Notes: generated by a model from the sequence alone, not told the origin. 64,000 nt of DNA from Pelargonium cotyledonis (GCA_036897625.1 JAYMTA010000010.1:1-64000); one strand, 5' to 3'; counted from the stretch's first letter, positions 37,310-52,062 are shown. A program made the numbers and translations.

Positions 37310-40300
37310 TTATTTGCCCACCTTTTCTTCGTCAGTTTTTAGTTATGGTTGAAGATATTACCGGAATTCACTCTTCTTTACTCTTATATTAGCTATACCT
37401 AGTAAAGTTTTCTTCGGGTGCAAGTCTTTTACTCGTAGGCTCAACCGCTCCCTTATACTAAAGATTTTCCAGAATAAAGTAACGAGAATGCAGAATAACT
37501 AACTAGAATACTCTTTTTGTTTTATAGCACTTAGGTTCCAAAAACGGGTGAACAGCCAGATTAGGATACTGGTTTTTTAACTTTGCCTACCTCTATTAAT
37601 GACTTTTTATTTAAAGCAAAGTATTTTCCAGACAAGAATTTTTTTTAGTTTCTTAATTCTAAGAAGACTTGAATTTCGAGTGTATCCTTTAAGATATCTA
37701 TATTAGTTCACAGAGTTTCATTCGGACAAAAAAGTTAAACTTATCCTTTATGTTATATTACTTGACGCACTATCCTGAGAAATTTCTAATTCTATAAAGG
37801 GTTTTCTCATTAACAAGCAGATTTTCCCTTATATCTTTGACCTAACAAAATTCAAGGTAGGGTTCTAAGATTATAGGCATTCCTTTTTAAACACCTACTT
37901 CCTTGCACGGTAAATTAAGAATAACCTTTCCTCATGTCTAATATCTTACGATTCTTCTACAAGCTGTTGTTTGACTAGTGTATCGTGAGGATGTAAAATC
38001 CCTTCTTATTTATTGACACGAGACTTCCCCAATATAATATAAGGAGCCCCTAAAGTAAGAATAACTAAAACTCCTCAAACACTGAAGAGGAACTTCTTCT
38101 TCTTCTAGAAGAGGAAATAGATAAGGTTTTCTATAAACAATACCCTAAAGAGGTAAGAAATTGGACAAAAGTAGGTAGAAAATGAAGTAAAATACGTATG
38201 GCTCAGTGTCCAGCGGTTGAGTCTACATCGAATTTGGAATATAAACGAAATAGGAACTGCGGGTACACCATTATGAAGACCTTGCGATTTACTACTACTT
38301 AACACTCTCCCTTTTATATCTTGAGGAGTATTTGTATTTTGTATCAGAAAGAAAAAGTAATGCGCATATAACTACAATAAAACGGGATTTACACTTACCT
38401 TTAACAAAACCTATTTACACCCGTGGTATAATAAACCTGGCCCATAGCATATATAATTTCCCTTTGCTGTTCGACCTATTTTGTATAAGTTATATTCAGG
38501 GATCATTCTAACCAATCTCTAATATTCATTATTTTATATTAAAAGAATGTTATTACAATAAATAGAGGGCTCCTACTGACTTTCTACTGAAAAAGGAATC
38601 CTACTCTTGAGTTAATAAACCCCTGCAAAAGCACTTAATAAAACCCTAATAAATCACCTTGAAAAGGCCGGTCCTAATTATATATTCTTGCTAATAGCTT
38701 CGAGGAAACTAAAACGTATATCATAAAATAAACCGACGATTTGAGCCAAGAGCCTCCCTGCTTTCACTGCGAATAAAGAATAAGAAAAAAGAGTCTAAGC
38801 TAGTAAGCTGTCGCCCCAGAATCTTCCTAGTTTCTTTCAAAGAATAGGCTAAAGTTATACCTATTTGGTTATCACCTGAATCTCGGAAACGCTGCCCTTG
38901 ACTTGTTGTGGGTTTTACTTTGTAGGCGCGTAAACTTAGACCTCCTCTTTCTCCAATGAATTTGCTGGTTATTCTAACGTAACATAAGCTTTTTTATTCT
39001 CCAGACTGCTAAATATGTAGATAATCTTTACCATTATCAAATTCCACTTTGGTTTTTTCTAATTATCTATCTGTTATAACAAAAACTTACCTAAAAGTTA
39101 GAGCGACAGACTTACAACCCAACTTTTCGGAGGTTCAAGCCACGGGATACCTACTTTGAAAGTAATATCTAAGGAGTCCCATAACGTACTTGAAACCTCA
39201 TTGAGAACTAAAGTAGCTACACAATATCTGGTTTCCCCTATGCCTATAGACCTATTGATGTCTATGACTCCCTTTTTTATTGAAAAAGCTTAGCTGTTTC
39301 TATTTTACCTAAATTATTTGAGCCTGTATATTATATAGTACTCTAACAAGAAATTCCTTATTATACTTAATACAATATAACTACTGCCAGGCCACTTATA
39401 TATAAATTTTACATTAGCCAGCCCTACTTAGGGTTTCTCCATCTTATCATATTTCGTTATTTCCCGGGCCTTAGTCTTTTTTGCTAAATATACTCTTTGA
39501 CTACATATACTAATGCTATTGGTTTTTCAGTAACCCCTATATATAAGAGTACAGCCTTAAATGTCTTCTCCTAGTATGCTAGAACAGCATTTTATTAAGG
39601 CTTAGCTGTCTAGTTAATTTAGGAAATACCCTTTTATTGACATTCTTTTAAGGGTTTCCTTGCTCGAATCGAAGCTCCAGTGGTTTTATATTTGAGACTT
39701 CCGCTTCATATTACTCTGTACTGAACTTTTCCCTAGTCGGGGATTTATCTAAAACTTGCTCCAAGATGAGGAGCTGCTTCCTTATAAAGGAAACTCAGTA
39801 TTACTTGGTTTTTTGGTCAAATGATGCCGAAATAGATATGCTTTTTTGCGTTCCGTTGCGACTTGAACTTTTAGCAGGAACAGGGAGCCCTTGTATTACC
39901 TTCAACAAGAATGCTGGATCGTACTAAAATATAGCCTATTGAAAAAAACTAGAGCTATGTTCATTAGTGAGGTTGGGGAATGGGGAGGTATCCATTAAGG
40001 AGGATGTCTATTTAAGTGATTTACTATAAGCACTCCTAGTTATTGGAAAAAGGAAGGCTTTCGGACGACCGATACTACCTATTAAATTACCTAGAGTTTA
40101 TCCATAAGGTCTATCAAAACTTAGTCTTGGTGAAAAAAAATGAAAATTGGGGAACATAAAAAACGCTTAATTAGAACAACTTTACGACCCTATTACCACC
40201 TTTCATCAGAGAGAAGTATAGGCGCTATAGATACTACTCGGGATCCCGCGTATATAAAATATTAGAAATTTACCCTGTTTAAAGACCCTAAGGAGTTCGT

Positions 40301-41470
40301 CGGGAGATAGCAAAAGGCCTCTCCTTACAAAAACCTAGGGAGTTTAGCTGCCCGGAAGAATGTATGGAGATATTTGCTTATGTTGCTTGTAAGGGACCCT
40401 ACTAGAATCACAGGTTAGGAAAATTTCTTGTTTCGTTATTTTTCAGAGACTTTGCGTTCCCTCCTATGTCAATAGGTCTTGAACCTTGTCCTTGTAGCGG
40501 CTTTTCTACTGCGTAAGATATTCCACTTAAGAGAGCTCTTTTCTTTAGTCTATTTCAGGAATTCTACACTTATACTAGCTAAAGCTTGCCTAATTCCCTT
40601 TAGATTCTTGGGCTGTCAAATAATTATAACTAAGTCCTTTAATATAATAAAACTAGATAGCTTTGATAATTACGAAAATAAAAGTACTAATACTTTAAGG
40701 AAATTCTCTTAGAAAGAGGATTAATCGAGAAATAGTAAAGCTTACAATTAGTTTATCAGTAAGAGTTTAAAGAAAATAACTATGAATATTTAAAAACTTC
40801 AAATAAATTCCGTAATTTATAATTAATAAGTTTTCTTTCTTCTTTCATTGTTTTAGTCGGCAGGGTCCTTTTATTAAAAGGAGTCTAGATAAATACGAAA
40901 TAACTACTTTTATGCATTTTGACTCAGCCTCTAGAAGACAGATAAAATTATATCTAAAGTCATAACTAGCCCGTATAGGATAGTACACGCCCTTATCCGG
41001 ATAAATGACAAAGGTGCTCAAGTAGAGTAGGATATACCTTATGCTCAAATGTCCACTGAACTGCACATTTAACGAAGACTAATAAAGGAAATCTACAACC
41101 AAGTTATATAAAATTTCGGCAAGAGTTAGCCCAGTATTATGCATTCTCCTTCAATAAAGCGGGATTGGTTTAGAAATCGTCAAATTATTCTTTTTTTTCC
41201 CAGCGAGTATAAAAACTGGATAAAATTTCAAAGCTTCACAGAGAGCACTCTTTGTTAATTGTGGTATTAGCTTTTCACATGCCAGTTGTTAGTCTTACTT
41301 GTTCTATTGTCAACTAGGCAGCTTCTTCTTGCTCAGGCTATATCATTCTAAGGTAAGTTCAAAAGCAATTCTACTAGCTTTGATAAAGACTTTGGTTATA
41401 TTCCTCCGGAAGCATATATATACTTATAGTCGAAAAACTTGCTTTAATATTGTAAGTATGACTTAATATA
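37310..41470. other. Gene-free spacer
   Basis: It contains the trnY/trnV-like relic at 39096. A 41-codon frame at 40140-40265 begins MKIGEHKKRLIRTT and has no match I know. Frames of 77 (40479-40712, plus) and 73 codons (40845-41066, minus) are chance-level. Confidence 0.5.
39096..39150 (+). pseudogene. trnY/trnV-like tRNA relic
   Basis: GTTAGAGCGACAGACT matches the D-arm/anticodon junction of plant trnY as I recall it (AGCGACAGACTGTAAA). TTTTC and GGTTCAAGCC follow at plausible spacing for the variable and T arms. The anticodon loop reads CTTACAA, which would give TAC (Val), not GTA (Tyr). The 3' anticodon stem does not pair, and no acceptor stem or T stem forms. The family assignment is therefore open between Tyr and Val. 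Confidence 0.4.
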
Positions 41471-41520
41471 CGGCTTGAACCAATGACACCGCCTAATTTG
41501 ACGCAGTGCTCTATCAAGAC
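41471..41520 (-). pseudogene. trnD-like tRNA relic (GTC)
   Basis: The minus strand gives TTGATAGAGCACTGC, GTCAA, GGCGG and TTGGTTCAAGCC in the order of a tRNA D arm, anticodon loop, anticodon 3' stem and T arm. Plastid-type trnD(GUC) has TTGGTCAGAGCACCGC, GTCAAGGCGG and GGGTTCGAGCC in the same positions, so that is the closest family I can name. trnT(GGU) is the alternative because of GTCATTGGTTCAA. The T stem and both acceptor strands are not recognisable. Confidence 0.4.
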
Positions 41521-41848
41521 TGGAATGAAACCCTTTAATACGGATTCTTATATTGATTGTGCTATGGTACTCAGCCTAAAGCAAAAGCGGATAATGGCTA
41601 TTTATGTAAAATAAAAAACTTTTATGTACTCACGAGATTAAACTTACATTTATACATAGGCTTTCTCGTTATTATAAAAAATTAAGAGTTAACTAATGCA
41701 TAGGTTTTAAGCGTTCAGTCTAAAAATCTTTCTAAATCTATATAAATGGGAGGTGAAAAAACTTGTAAAGGAATCCATGCCAAAAATATACTTGAGATGA
41801 GAATCTAAAAAAAAGGTTCTAGCCTCTATTGAAAGTAAAGGCTGTAAA

Positions 41849-41870
41849 CTTGACAAAAGCTTTTGTCAAG
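41849..41870. repeat. Perfect 22-bp palindrome
   Basis: The half-site CTTGACAAAAG is followed at once by its exact reverse complement, CTTTTGTCAAG, with no spacer. By base composition fewer than 0.1 such palindromes are expected in 64 kb. It could bind a dimeric protein or mark a recombination point; no gene is adjacent. Confidence 0.8.
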
Positions 41871-42321
41871 AAAAGCATCCTCTTACCAGATACGGGTGTT
41901 TTTCCTGATTCAATCTTTCAGAGTTAGAGACGTGTACCTACCCCGCCCTCCTTTTTTCTCAGCTCTATATAAAACAGGATTGTAAAACCCATAAATAAGA
42001 GAGAATTCCTGTAAACAATGATGTTTTACCAATCTATTTGCACATACTATCGCATTCTTTTTAACGATAAAAACTAGTAAGCCAATGAGTTCCTACTCTC
42101 ACGCAGTATCTAAAAGAAAGCAGTAAAAACCTAGACCTTTTACCATACCTAAGTCCTATACATAACTACTAGCTATGTATTGATTACAAATTTATATCCT
42201 TCTAGCTTCACAACTACTTGTATATACTCACACAACTTTTCACGGATCCCTCCTAATAGGATTATTTCAATAAGGATATCCCGTACTTAACTAAGATTCT
42301 GAACTCTAGTGGGTAAACTGC

Positions 42322-42339
42322 TATCAATTATATCAATTA
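42322..42339. repeat. Tandem duplication, 9-bp unit
   Basis: TATCAATTA occurs twice, exact. Confidence 0.8.
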
Positions 42340-45300
42340 TAAAAGTAAATTAGAGCCGATATCCAACAATATTTAAACCTCAGCTTTAATAATAATGCCG
42401 CAGACCCTTTTCAAACAGGAGTGAAGTAAGGGGAACAAGCTTTACCAACTCTTGGGTCTAGAAAAGGGTTACTACAGGGCTCCTTGGTTTGGTCATATTT
42501 TGTTCCTACTTATTTTGAAAATATGCCGGGCGGGTATAGAATTTCCTTTGTCGAAGCGGAATACTCCTTAATTTAAGTAAGTTTTTACTACCACGGAATC
42601 ACTTAAATAGTGAGAGCTTCTTTGGGCCAGCAGTTCCTCTTTTAAGCTATTTAAAATTTCCGCGAATTCCTTTTATAGACCAAACCCCTAGGGCATTGGG
42701 TTTTCAAATCCTCGTAGAGTATACCTTTTAGAAAGTAAGAAATCCTCTGTCATTTATGATTTAAAAGTTGGAGAACTTAAGACTACTAAGTTAAGAATAT
42801 ATTCTAATTATCCAGATCAATCATTAAAAAGTGCTTCGCTTTAATCAAGGTCATAAAGAGCTAGTAACATAGAGCTGACCCCGGTCGATAGTAAAAGAAC
42901 TAAACTAAATTCGTTTATCAAGTAACCTTACTTACCGTGAAAATAGAGTGGAGTTTCCTAGTATCTATTTAAAAAAATGAAATTTCATTTAGTATATAGC
43001 CTTTCCCGACATACCCTTAAATTTCTAACTTTTAAAGGTTCCCATTTAGGGGTTGCAACAAGGATATAATGGTAATCCTCTAAGGAGCAGCTTGGTAAGC
43101 TATCATTACAGAAACGTTCCTCTCTATACTCTGAGATAACCAAAAAGCACTAATAATTAAAACTGACTCAAAGAATCCAATTGAATAGTCTGCTTTCTTG
43201 GAATATATTTACTTATAAAAGGGACTTGATTTCTATATAGAAGTAGGAATAAGGGCTATCCCGGATAGGTAGTTCAAACAAGCTGAAGTCAGCATCTTTT
43301 ATTTAAGCCTTCTAAAAAAAAAGAGTGTAGTTGCCCCCTTGCCAGGGATGCACGCCTTAAGTTTAGACCTCTTGTTTTGAGATAAAGTGACAAAGCACAA
43401 GTTCTCTTGGTTCTTTGGAACTCCCTTGAAGAGGAATCGCGTACCCCGGTTTAATTGAATTCCTATTAATCGAAAATAAAATTCTTGTTGGGTTCCTCTG
43501 TTCAGTCAGGTATTAACATATAAACAAAAATGTTAAGTAGATAACATTACAACTAAACCCCGGAAAGCAGGATCAAGATCTCTTGGTACAAAGCACTTAG
43601 AAAAACTACTAAACCAGCTCATCTACACACACGAATCCAGTTGTTAAATATTGCTTATTGCGGCCCGGGGGTTTCCTTTTGAACGTTTTTAGTAGGACAC
43701 TTTTATCTTGTTCTTACTTTTCTTTTTATAGAAGGATTCGCTTTGTCGATTTGCTGAGAAAAGGCTGCTTCCAGCTGGCATAGATATAAATATTCACACA
43801 GGTACACCCCTAAACTAGGATAACCGGAAAGTCTGGGGGTTCCTTTACTGGGTGTTTGATATAAGAGTAAATCAGATTCCAAATATTAGCCAACTGGATT
43901 ATTTATAAAGTTACTTTGCCGAGCCCCAGGATGTATAGTTTATGACATTTACTATCTACCTCTTAAAGCAGTTTTTGAGGTACAGTCATAATACAAAATA
44001 CAAAAGCTGCCCCTTTTAAATACCTAGTAGGGTGCCGAACCTTACCTAAAATATAACCCTAGCAAAAATCTGCGCGGGTATAGTGAGATTTGAACCGCCT
44101 AAGTCTCTAAAAAAGGAATCTACGTTTTAAAAATAGCTTCAAAAGTTGACTCTTAATTGTAAATCTGTTAAAGTAGAGAGCCTAATAAATTTGTAGGCGA
44201 AAGTTTAGCTACTATACAAATGAAGCAAAAACTAAGGGTATACCCAGATATTTTTTTATTGAAACTAAGAAAAGCTTGGATATAAGGTATAGAAATTGGG
44301 ACTGGGGTAAGTTCTCTTACTTATACTTATTAAAAAGCAGGGTATTAAAGTTAAACGCGTTCCTTTCCAACGCAACGGAAGCTAGGTAAAAGTAGATTTT
44401 TGTATAGAGAATCTAGCAGAGCTCTAGCTAAGCCTCGTTCTATTTTGGTTTTTAATTAAGCTGGTTCGTATCCGAAACAAGTAAAATCAGCAGTCCTGTC
44501 ACATTGGTTATTTTTTTTTTCCAAAGCAAATATTTACTATAAGCTGTTCCTTCAATCGTAGTAGTACCTCTGTATATTCTGTAGACTGAGGAATTTTACC
44601 ATACCTAGAGAAAAAATATTAACAAATTATAGGTATAGTTTCCGTTGTGTTGCAGAGCCCTTATGCCGGCTTACTAAAAGTTCCCGCATACTTTTGTAAT
44701 TATCCTACAAATAACGAAGGGTCCTGGATTAACGGATTTCTGCATAGCAAAAACCGGGGGGTTAAGGAAACCCAGCGCTGTAAAGAAATCCTTTTAGAAT
44801 AATAAGAATAACCGAGTCCTATTTAAAGCCAAACCAAAACCGCTTTATTTCTTAGAGTTCCTTTTTCTTTCTACATTTCCAGTTTGAGTAACAATAAGTT
44901 ACATAAGCCTTAAGAAAGAAGCCGCAATAGCAGATATAAACCCCGCAAGACCCCCGAGTCTCACAAAGGAGTGCATTGCTATAATATAATCCGAAACCAA
45001 CCCTAGACCTCTAGCTAACTCCTAGCTTTTACTCTGTAAGTTGTTACCCAACGCGGACCTACAAAAGGGAATTCTAAAGATTTTACAAAGTTGATAAAAA
45101 CCCCTTTCCCAGAACACGCCACTAAATTCTAGGACAAGTTTTCCATACTCTTTATCCGTTGTACCAACCTAAAGCCCTACTAAACTGCGCCTTAACTTTC
45201 AATAGAATCTAAAAAAATATTCAGGGGCCTTATGCCCTTTTTATTAGCTTGCAAGGGCCCTTTACGAAAGCATTTTTCCTTTGTGAAAACGGGAAAAACC

Positions 45301-48300
45301 CCTTATAAACCATGAAATATCACCAATTAAAGGACAATTAATCCTTAAATTGAACCCAATTTAATTAGTCTTGTGTACTTGTGTAAAAAGTCCTTATAAT
45401 AAAAAAGTCTCGAATGCGAAACAAGCTAATCCAAAGAATGCTATTTCAGCCCCACAGGGGATCCCTACTACTTTAAGAAGTCATTACGAAACTTAAATTT
45501 ATAAGGGGAGTTTTGGAAGAATCTATTGAAGTATGAGCGACAGCGTAGTATAACCTTTTTATCAGGAATATCCTATTTTGTTGTAAGGGTTCCTACTAAA
45601 AGATCATATATCTGCGCAGTATCTGACTTAAAATGAGTACTTTACTAAAAAAATCTCTAATCTAGCTCTAATTTCTTACCTTTTTGAATTTGAATAAGAC
45701 ATTCATCACAGCTCTTTTACTTATAGAGGGGCTTTTAACTTGAAACCTGTTTTACTCTTAAAAAAGTTTCATTAGTTCACATCTAGATCTAGAACCTACC
45801 CAAACTAAATTTTGTTGGGTTACTCGGTTATTCCCTTAGACTCTCCCTTTATTTTTACTCAGCCTTCCATGTATACCAGGACTAGAAACGTTATTTAAGG
45901 GACACTGATATTGGAAGCAAGCGTGTAAATTTAGCATAAGTAGGTAATCAATACTTTAATAAAATTGAGAAATGTCATATAAAGCAGCTGCTATGCGAAC
46001 TCAGTAAACAATTAAGTAAGGGTATTTAGTAAAAAAACCAGTGAATGCACGTGTACTTTATAGTATAGTAGGAACGCCGGAAAGGTTAAAGAGACCCCTG
46101 GATAACCTTTTTCACAGTAGGCCTTATCCTTATAACACAGACAGTGTGTAAACAAACTTTAATCTAAACACAAACAGGGGAGTATAATCCCAAGATATAG
46201 AGCTTTTAGTTTTATAGGGTAACCCAGAGGGCTTAAAAGAGGAACCCCAAGCACCCCGTATTAGATGGGCCTGAACTCAATTTTTAGGGGTCTCTCATAA
46301 GCGTAGAGTCATAGCGGCAGCTCTCCTTCCATTAGTCGAGTAACAAAGTTTGCTTGTAACTGTAGTGCTTTTATGAAATTATATGGTGAGATAAAAACTA
46401 AGTAAAGTTAAGGGTCTAGACTATATAAAATAAATGAAAGGTAAAACCCCAAATTTTCCATGGATTGGAAAACTTCTCATGCTATATACGTAGACTTGTT
46501 GGTCATAGGGTAATTTTGTTATAACATACCCAAAAGACTTTTTTTAATTAAGAATTCCTTTGGAACCTGGTATAAGCTACTCTTCCAAAAAGGGTCTCTA
46601 ATACTAGGTATGACTAGGATACTTTAATAGCGGAAATCAGCAATTTACTAGGTTTTTTATGAAATGCCTTTTCTAAGTAATTTTATATCCCATACTTGAT
46701 TAACTCTGGAGGCGCTTTTTCAAACTTTTCGATGCAGCCTTTCTTCTATATTTATTCCGGTGTAAAAAAACCAACCCAGTAAAGGCTTATTTCCTATTGG
46801 GGGCTTTCTATATATCTGGGACTCGTAGTCTTTACCAGAAAGTTATAGCATAAGAATACATAGCAGTTTAATTTAACAAAATATCGGGGAAAGTCTTTCA
46901 TTAAGCTAGAAGAGTTGTAGAACTAAAATTACTAAAAATTTATTCACTGAGCGTAACCAAGGCAGCCCTGGGAAACTCTAAAAATAAGGGGTACTTTATA
47001 TATAACTAAAATCTGTGTAGGTGTTGCTGAAGAAAGCAAAATCTAGTAGAAATTAGCTATCAACCTTATAGCAATCCCAGGAAGGAGTTATATTCCTAAC
47101 CTCTCAAGTCTAAGATGCTTGGTAAATCGGATATCAAAGTACCCGCTTTTGCATAACTGAAATATCAAAAAGAAATATACCCGTTAACTTTTATTAAAAT
47201 AACCTCGAGAGAAATGGGTTGTATCATACGCTTAACTAGTAGTATCTGAGTTAAGGGATTCCTAGTCTTTTTTTAGCAATTAGAGTCCTGTTAGTGGCCT
47301 CTTAACAGTTGTATTGACTTTTAGTAGGTCTTGAACTGCAAATACACATTGGATTGGTCATTTGCTTTAGCTACTTAGGCGTTCTTATTTTACGGGGAAG
47401 CTACTCTTTGAGGTTAGAATATGGATACCCCTTGTACTCTATAGTAGGATACTTTAGAATTTCAAAGGAGTAATTCTAAGAAAAATAAAGGTATATAACA
47501 AAAGCATTTTTATATCCTGTTTAGCCCAAGTAATCCAGGGAGTTAAGGACGCTTTATTTAAATTTTTAAACGAGACTAAAAGCTAACTCTTTTCAAATTA
47601 AATACTCGTAGTCTACGAGCTATAGCTACAGAAGGGGGTCCTATAGGTCTAGTAACTAAGCTTGGCGGAAGGCAATTAAAATATTTAGGGTATGCCCGTG
47701 GTTCTCTTAGTAACACATGCTTCCTGATCAGGATTTTTTTTACTTTAGGTTCTGTTATTGCTTTGGTATCTCTTTCTGAACTTAAGTCAGTTCCTTATAA
47801 GGGAGCCCTTAATAAATACGAAAGCTAAAAGCGCGCGGTTCATTTCTAAATAAACTGGAAAACTATACAGAGGGGGCCCTCGACTCCGGGGAGTGACTTT
47901 ATTTAACTAAGACTACAAAATATTTAAGAAAACCTTGTAGGATAGCCAATTGTTACAGAGAGTTAAACTCATTAAAGGGCTTTTTACTTCCACTTTTGTG
48001 CCTTAAGGGGATTTCCTTCTAAATTCACAACTACTTAGATTGTAGAACAAGACTACTACTCCCGAATTCCCTTTTTATCGGCTTTTTTTCTAGACAACTG
48101 GATCTGACAAATACACAGGGCTCCCCCTTATTTATATTTATAAAAAGTCATTTTCTAGGACGATATCCTTATACTCAGTCAGAACTCCGCCATCCCCAAA
48201 ACCAGAATAGGTACAGGAATTCTAAATATAAAAAGGGATCTTTCCTTAGGTATATAGGCTATAATTCTCTGCGGGGTCTGCTCTTTATTATGCCAGCTTT

Positions 48301-51300
48301 TGCTTTAGTTTGCATATTTTGTTTTGTAGCAGGTAGCTCGGGTTCGTCTTAAACCAGTCCTCTGATAAGGACTTTTAGTTTATGAAATAGCGGGTCTTAT
48401 ATACAACTCCTGTTAACATAATTTTTTTAATGAGCAGGGGTCCTAAGGTATTCTAAGTTTTATTTGCGGGTTGTTAATTTAGAGCTTTTTAGTCAAGAAA
48501 TTAGGGAAAAATTCCTGTAGTATAGGGGATATTTTACTAGAGGCTCCTCATTACTTTATTACTTTTGTGTCATAAGATTTTTCGAAGTTTACTTCTTACT
48601 CTTAAAAAAGGGGTTCGTTATTCTATAAAAGTTAAAGGTAAATAAGAGATAGTACTAAAACGCATTCCTAAGTAACGGAGCCATTCTATCTACTAAATTG
48701 AATTATAAAGGATATCTTATTATAGTCTAGGTTATTTTTAAAGTACCCTTAGAGTCGTATTTTCTTTCGCAGGAAAGAACCTAGTTACAAATTTCTTTAG
48801 TCTACAATTAATATATCCTTCTCAACAAGAATTTTAGAAGTTTAGGGTTTCTAGTTCTTTTATAAGTATTATAGCAGGAGATCCGGTTTAATATTAGGCC
48901 ACCTCTTACGTAAATAGTTTCGATAAAGATAACAAAAGGGTTTGGGATTAAAGCAAACAGTGGTAAAGTTTATATAAACTCTTTCTTTTATCGCCAGTTT
49001 AGGTACCCAGTTTTACATTTATAAATCCTTTAGAGAAATATTTAGGATATAAACTGGAATTCTTATCTTGGTTAGCTGCAGAGGCAGCACAGTAAGCCCT
49101 TTTTAGTAATATTTCTCATTAAATTACCAATATTATAGGGCATTCTAGACTACTATAGGCGTCGTTTAAAGAGTCCGCTTACTTATTGTTTTAAGGTTTT
49201 TTTCATTAATAAGTAGAGAAAGCTTCTAACCCGGATAAAGTTCTCCTTTTAAACCTTTTGATAATTTATCCAAGAATCGAGATAAAAAAAATGTAACTAC
49301 CAAACCTCTATTTACAATAATGGAGATAGACAGATATTGCTAGAATACATAGAAAGAAACTACATTACAACAAGGATAGGACCAGCTTTTGCTCATTTCT
49401 TTTGTATGTTCACAATATATATTTGAGTCGATAAATCAATAAGGATTTGATACCAAATTACTTTTGTTTTGTCTTCATATTTAGCTTTAATAAAGAAAAA
49501 TATGTAACTAGAAGGGAATCTAAGGAATCAAGATTAAAGGAAAAAGCAAATAAAAAACCCTAAAGAGTCACTATAGAATAGCTATTAATATCGATTAATT
49601 TGGAAGCACTGGAAAGTCCTCCCGGAGATAGAATAAGATTCAGAGAAAGAAGCGAAAACCCTAGACTTTTTAAACCTAGCTTATGCAACTAGATATAGGA
49701 ATCCCGGCGATTAGATTTAATAAAAGAGACGGAAATGAAGTCATTATTAGTTTAGTAAAGAATTTTCTTCTTGATAAAGACCTTGTGGCGATTGTACTTC
49801 TGTATGCCATTTCTTGATCTTCAATTGCAAGTGATTTTAGTGAAAAAGTCCTAAGAAGGCAATTTATAATTGAAAATATTATAAAAATTAAAGGCTAAGT
49901 ATAAATAGAACCCCTTTCCTTAGTAACCTTGGGATCTCCCCCACAACTTGACAACAAAAAAATCTTTATATAATTCTGTAGTTTTCGATCAGTCGTGAGT
50001 GTATCTTTATAAGTGTCTTACATGAACTCTTTTTTTATTACTGGATAAGAAGATTCTACTTTCCCTATTTAACAGAATCCTCCTCAGGTTGCTTCTTCTA
50101 GTTTAACATTAAGTATATAGAGATGTTACAGCTTCAATCGAGTGCTTGTCATTTTTAAATTAAAAACTTTTAGATAGAAAAGCTAAGATTTTGGCCTAAA
50201 AGAAGCATAACTCTTTTACAGATAATCAAGCGTTACTTTGGATTTAGCATTAATATTGAGGGTTCGCATCTGGTTTTACGGATCCTTTATATAACTTTTT
50301 GTAGCTATCCTCCGCAATAGGGACAACCCCGTCCTTAGACTTAAGAGTAAGGGCGATCTAAATTATGACATTGAGTGTAGCATCCCTCGCTTTACACTCT
50401 TCCAAGCCTTTCCTATCAAATGCAAGTGAAGCAAATAATACCGCGTTCTTTTTTATGAACTCAAAATTAATAAGTCCTTAGTTTATACAGTGAAATCACT
50501 TATACGAAAAGGCAGCCGCATAAAGATAGAGCATAGCAGTAGAATTTCCTTTATTACTAAACACTCACGCTATAGTTTTACAAGTCAAAGACAGTTCTAT
50601 GTCTAGAATTTTTTAGAATTACATCAAAGACATGAGCCTAAAGAATTCGTGTTACTTTATACAACCCCAAGTTGCCGGTTAATTGTTACACAGGCTACAA
50701 GGATCCCTTATTTAGATTTCTTAAACTTAGTTAAGGGGATTCTCTTATATAAATGTAATCTTAGAGAGGCTTATTCTATCAGTTATTGTGAAGTAACACT
50801 GACTTTCAATAAAATAAAGGGTGTAAAAGATACTTTGACATGACAACTCCTGCGTAAACCCGTCTTTGTATTCTATTGTTATCGTAGGCTTTTTGATATA
50901 GATAAGACTACCCGAAAAATTAGGATAAATTGTTCTTAATTATTCACAGAAAACCCAGAAAGGACTAATAACTGCTACTTTAGTGTAAAGTTCTTGAGAA
51001 CCTGCGAGCACTTGTCAGTTTATAGAATACATACCTGGAAGTTAAGACCGCCAGTATAATTTTAGAGTCTTTCTATTTAGAGACTGACGAATTTCTGTGG
51101 CAGGTAGTGTCCCGTGATGCTGTGAAACCCCCTTTTTTATTTTAAGCTTCTAATCCTAACTTGTTCTTTGATAAATTCTTTATTTCCTATATTTTATGAT
51201 TCCTACCAAATCCAAATAAATACTAAATTTCATTGGAATAAAAATAAGTCTATGATAAGAGGATAAGCGAGCCCATAAAATATAATCAACACAAAAAACC

Positions 51301-52007
51301 GTTGGAAAAGCTCAAGTACTTTAAATGATAAAAAGAAGGGTGAATCTCTACTTAAAAACTGTAGACAATGAAACTTTTAAATACTATTTAGGTAGTATAG
51401 AAATCAACAAGTCTCTGGAGTCGACTGGGACTTTTCATTTTATAAAAAGGTAGCAAAAAAGAACTAAAATCACCTTGTTACTAAAGATTAATTTAAGTAA
51501 GTACTTCCCTTGTTGAATTAACGTATTTTAAGAAAATTTAACAAATAAAAAACTAATAAAGTGGAGATTAGATATAGCTATGCGGGGTTTTTACGTATAT
51601 AATTTGATTCTTACTATTACTAACTGCTTTTTCTAATTATCAGGGTTGGGTTAAGGGTAAAAAACTCTAACAAGGGAGCCTAGAAAGCTTCAGATTCTGG
51701 GGTTTTAAGAGCAATAGCATGTCAAAAAAGAGGTAGGGTAGCCTATAATTCCTCTTATTTTCTCATATTTCTGAGGTCCACATTCATGAGTAGAGCTAAG
51801 CATATAGTATATCTGGGGTAGGCCCTTAGCCGAGACCATTCCCCTCCTTTAGAAAAACCCTAGAATTAATCCATTTGCAAGAATATTTCTTAGAATTTAA
51901 TTCACTTAGTAGAAGAATCCTTATTTTAAAACTATACCGCCCCTGGTTATGAAACTAGTAAATCCTTTATTAAGTTTAGATATCGACTTCTTCCTTCCAA
52001 GTAAATA

Positions 52008-52062
52008 CTCGGTAATGCACTCCGTCCAGAAAAATGCACAGGTTCAAATCCCCACAGGGAAT
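52008..52062 (+). pseudogene. tRNA relic, 3' half
   Basis: CTCGGTAATGCACTCC is a possible D-arm end, GTCCAGA a possible anticodon loop, and GCACAGGTTCAAATCC a convincing T-arm start that is followed by CCCACAGGG. The T stem is imperfect and no acceptor pairing is seen. A 72-codon open frame crosses it at 51949-52167, and I treat that frame as chance. Confidence 0.35.

Noticed and set aside
40249-40258. CGTATATAAA, similar to a plant mitochondrial promoter core
   Set aside because: It is a ten-base AT-rich word with no gene downstream for many kilobases.
40140-40265. 41-codon frame beginning MKIGEHKKRLIRTT
   Set aside because: It looks protein-like to the eye, but it is short, follows a stop directly and has no family match.
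43083-43115. GGAGCAGCTTGGTAAGCT, like an initiator tRNA D arm
   Set aside because: It has no anticodon arm with CAT and no T arm after it.
44078-44106. Minus-strand trnK 3'-end-like string (TTCAAAT then TATACCC)
   Set aside because: Only T loop and acceptor end are present; the anticodon and D arms are absent upstream.
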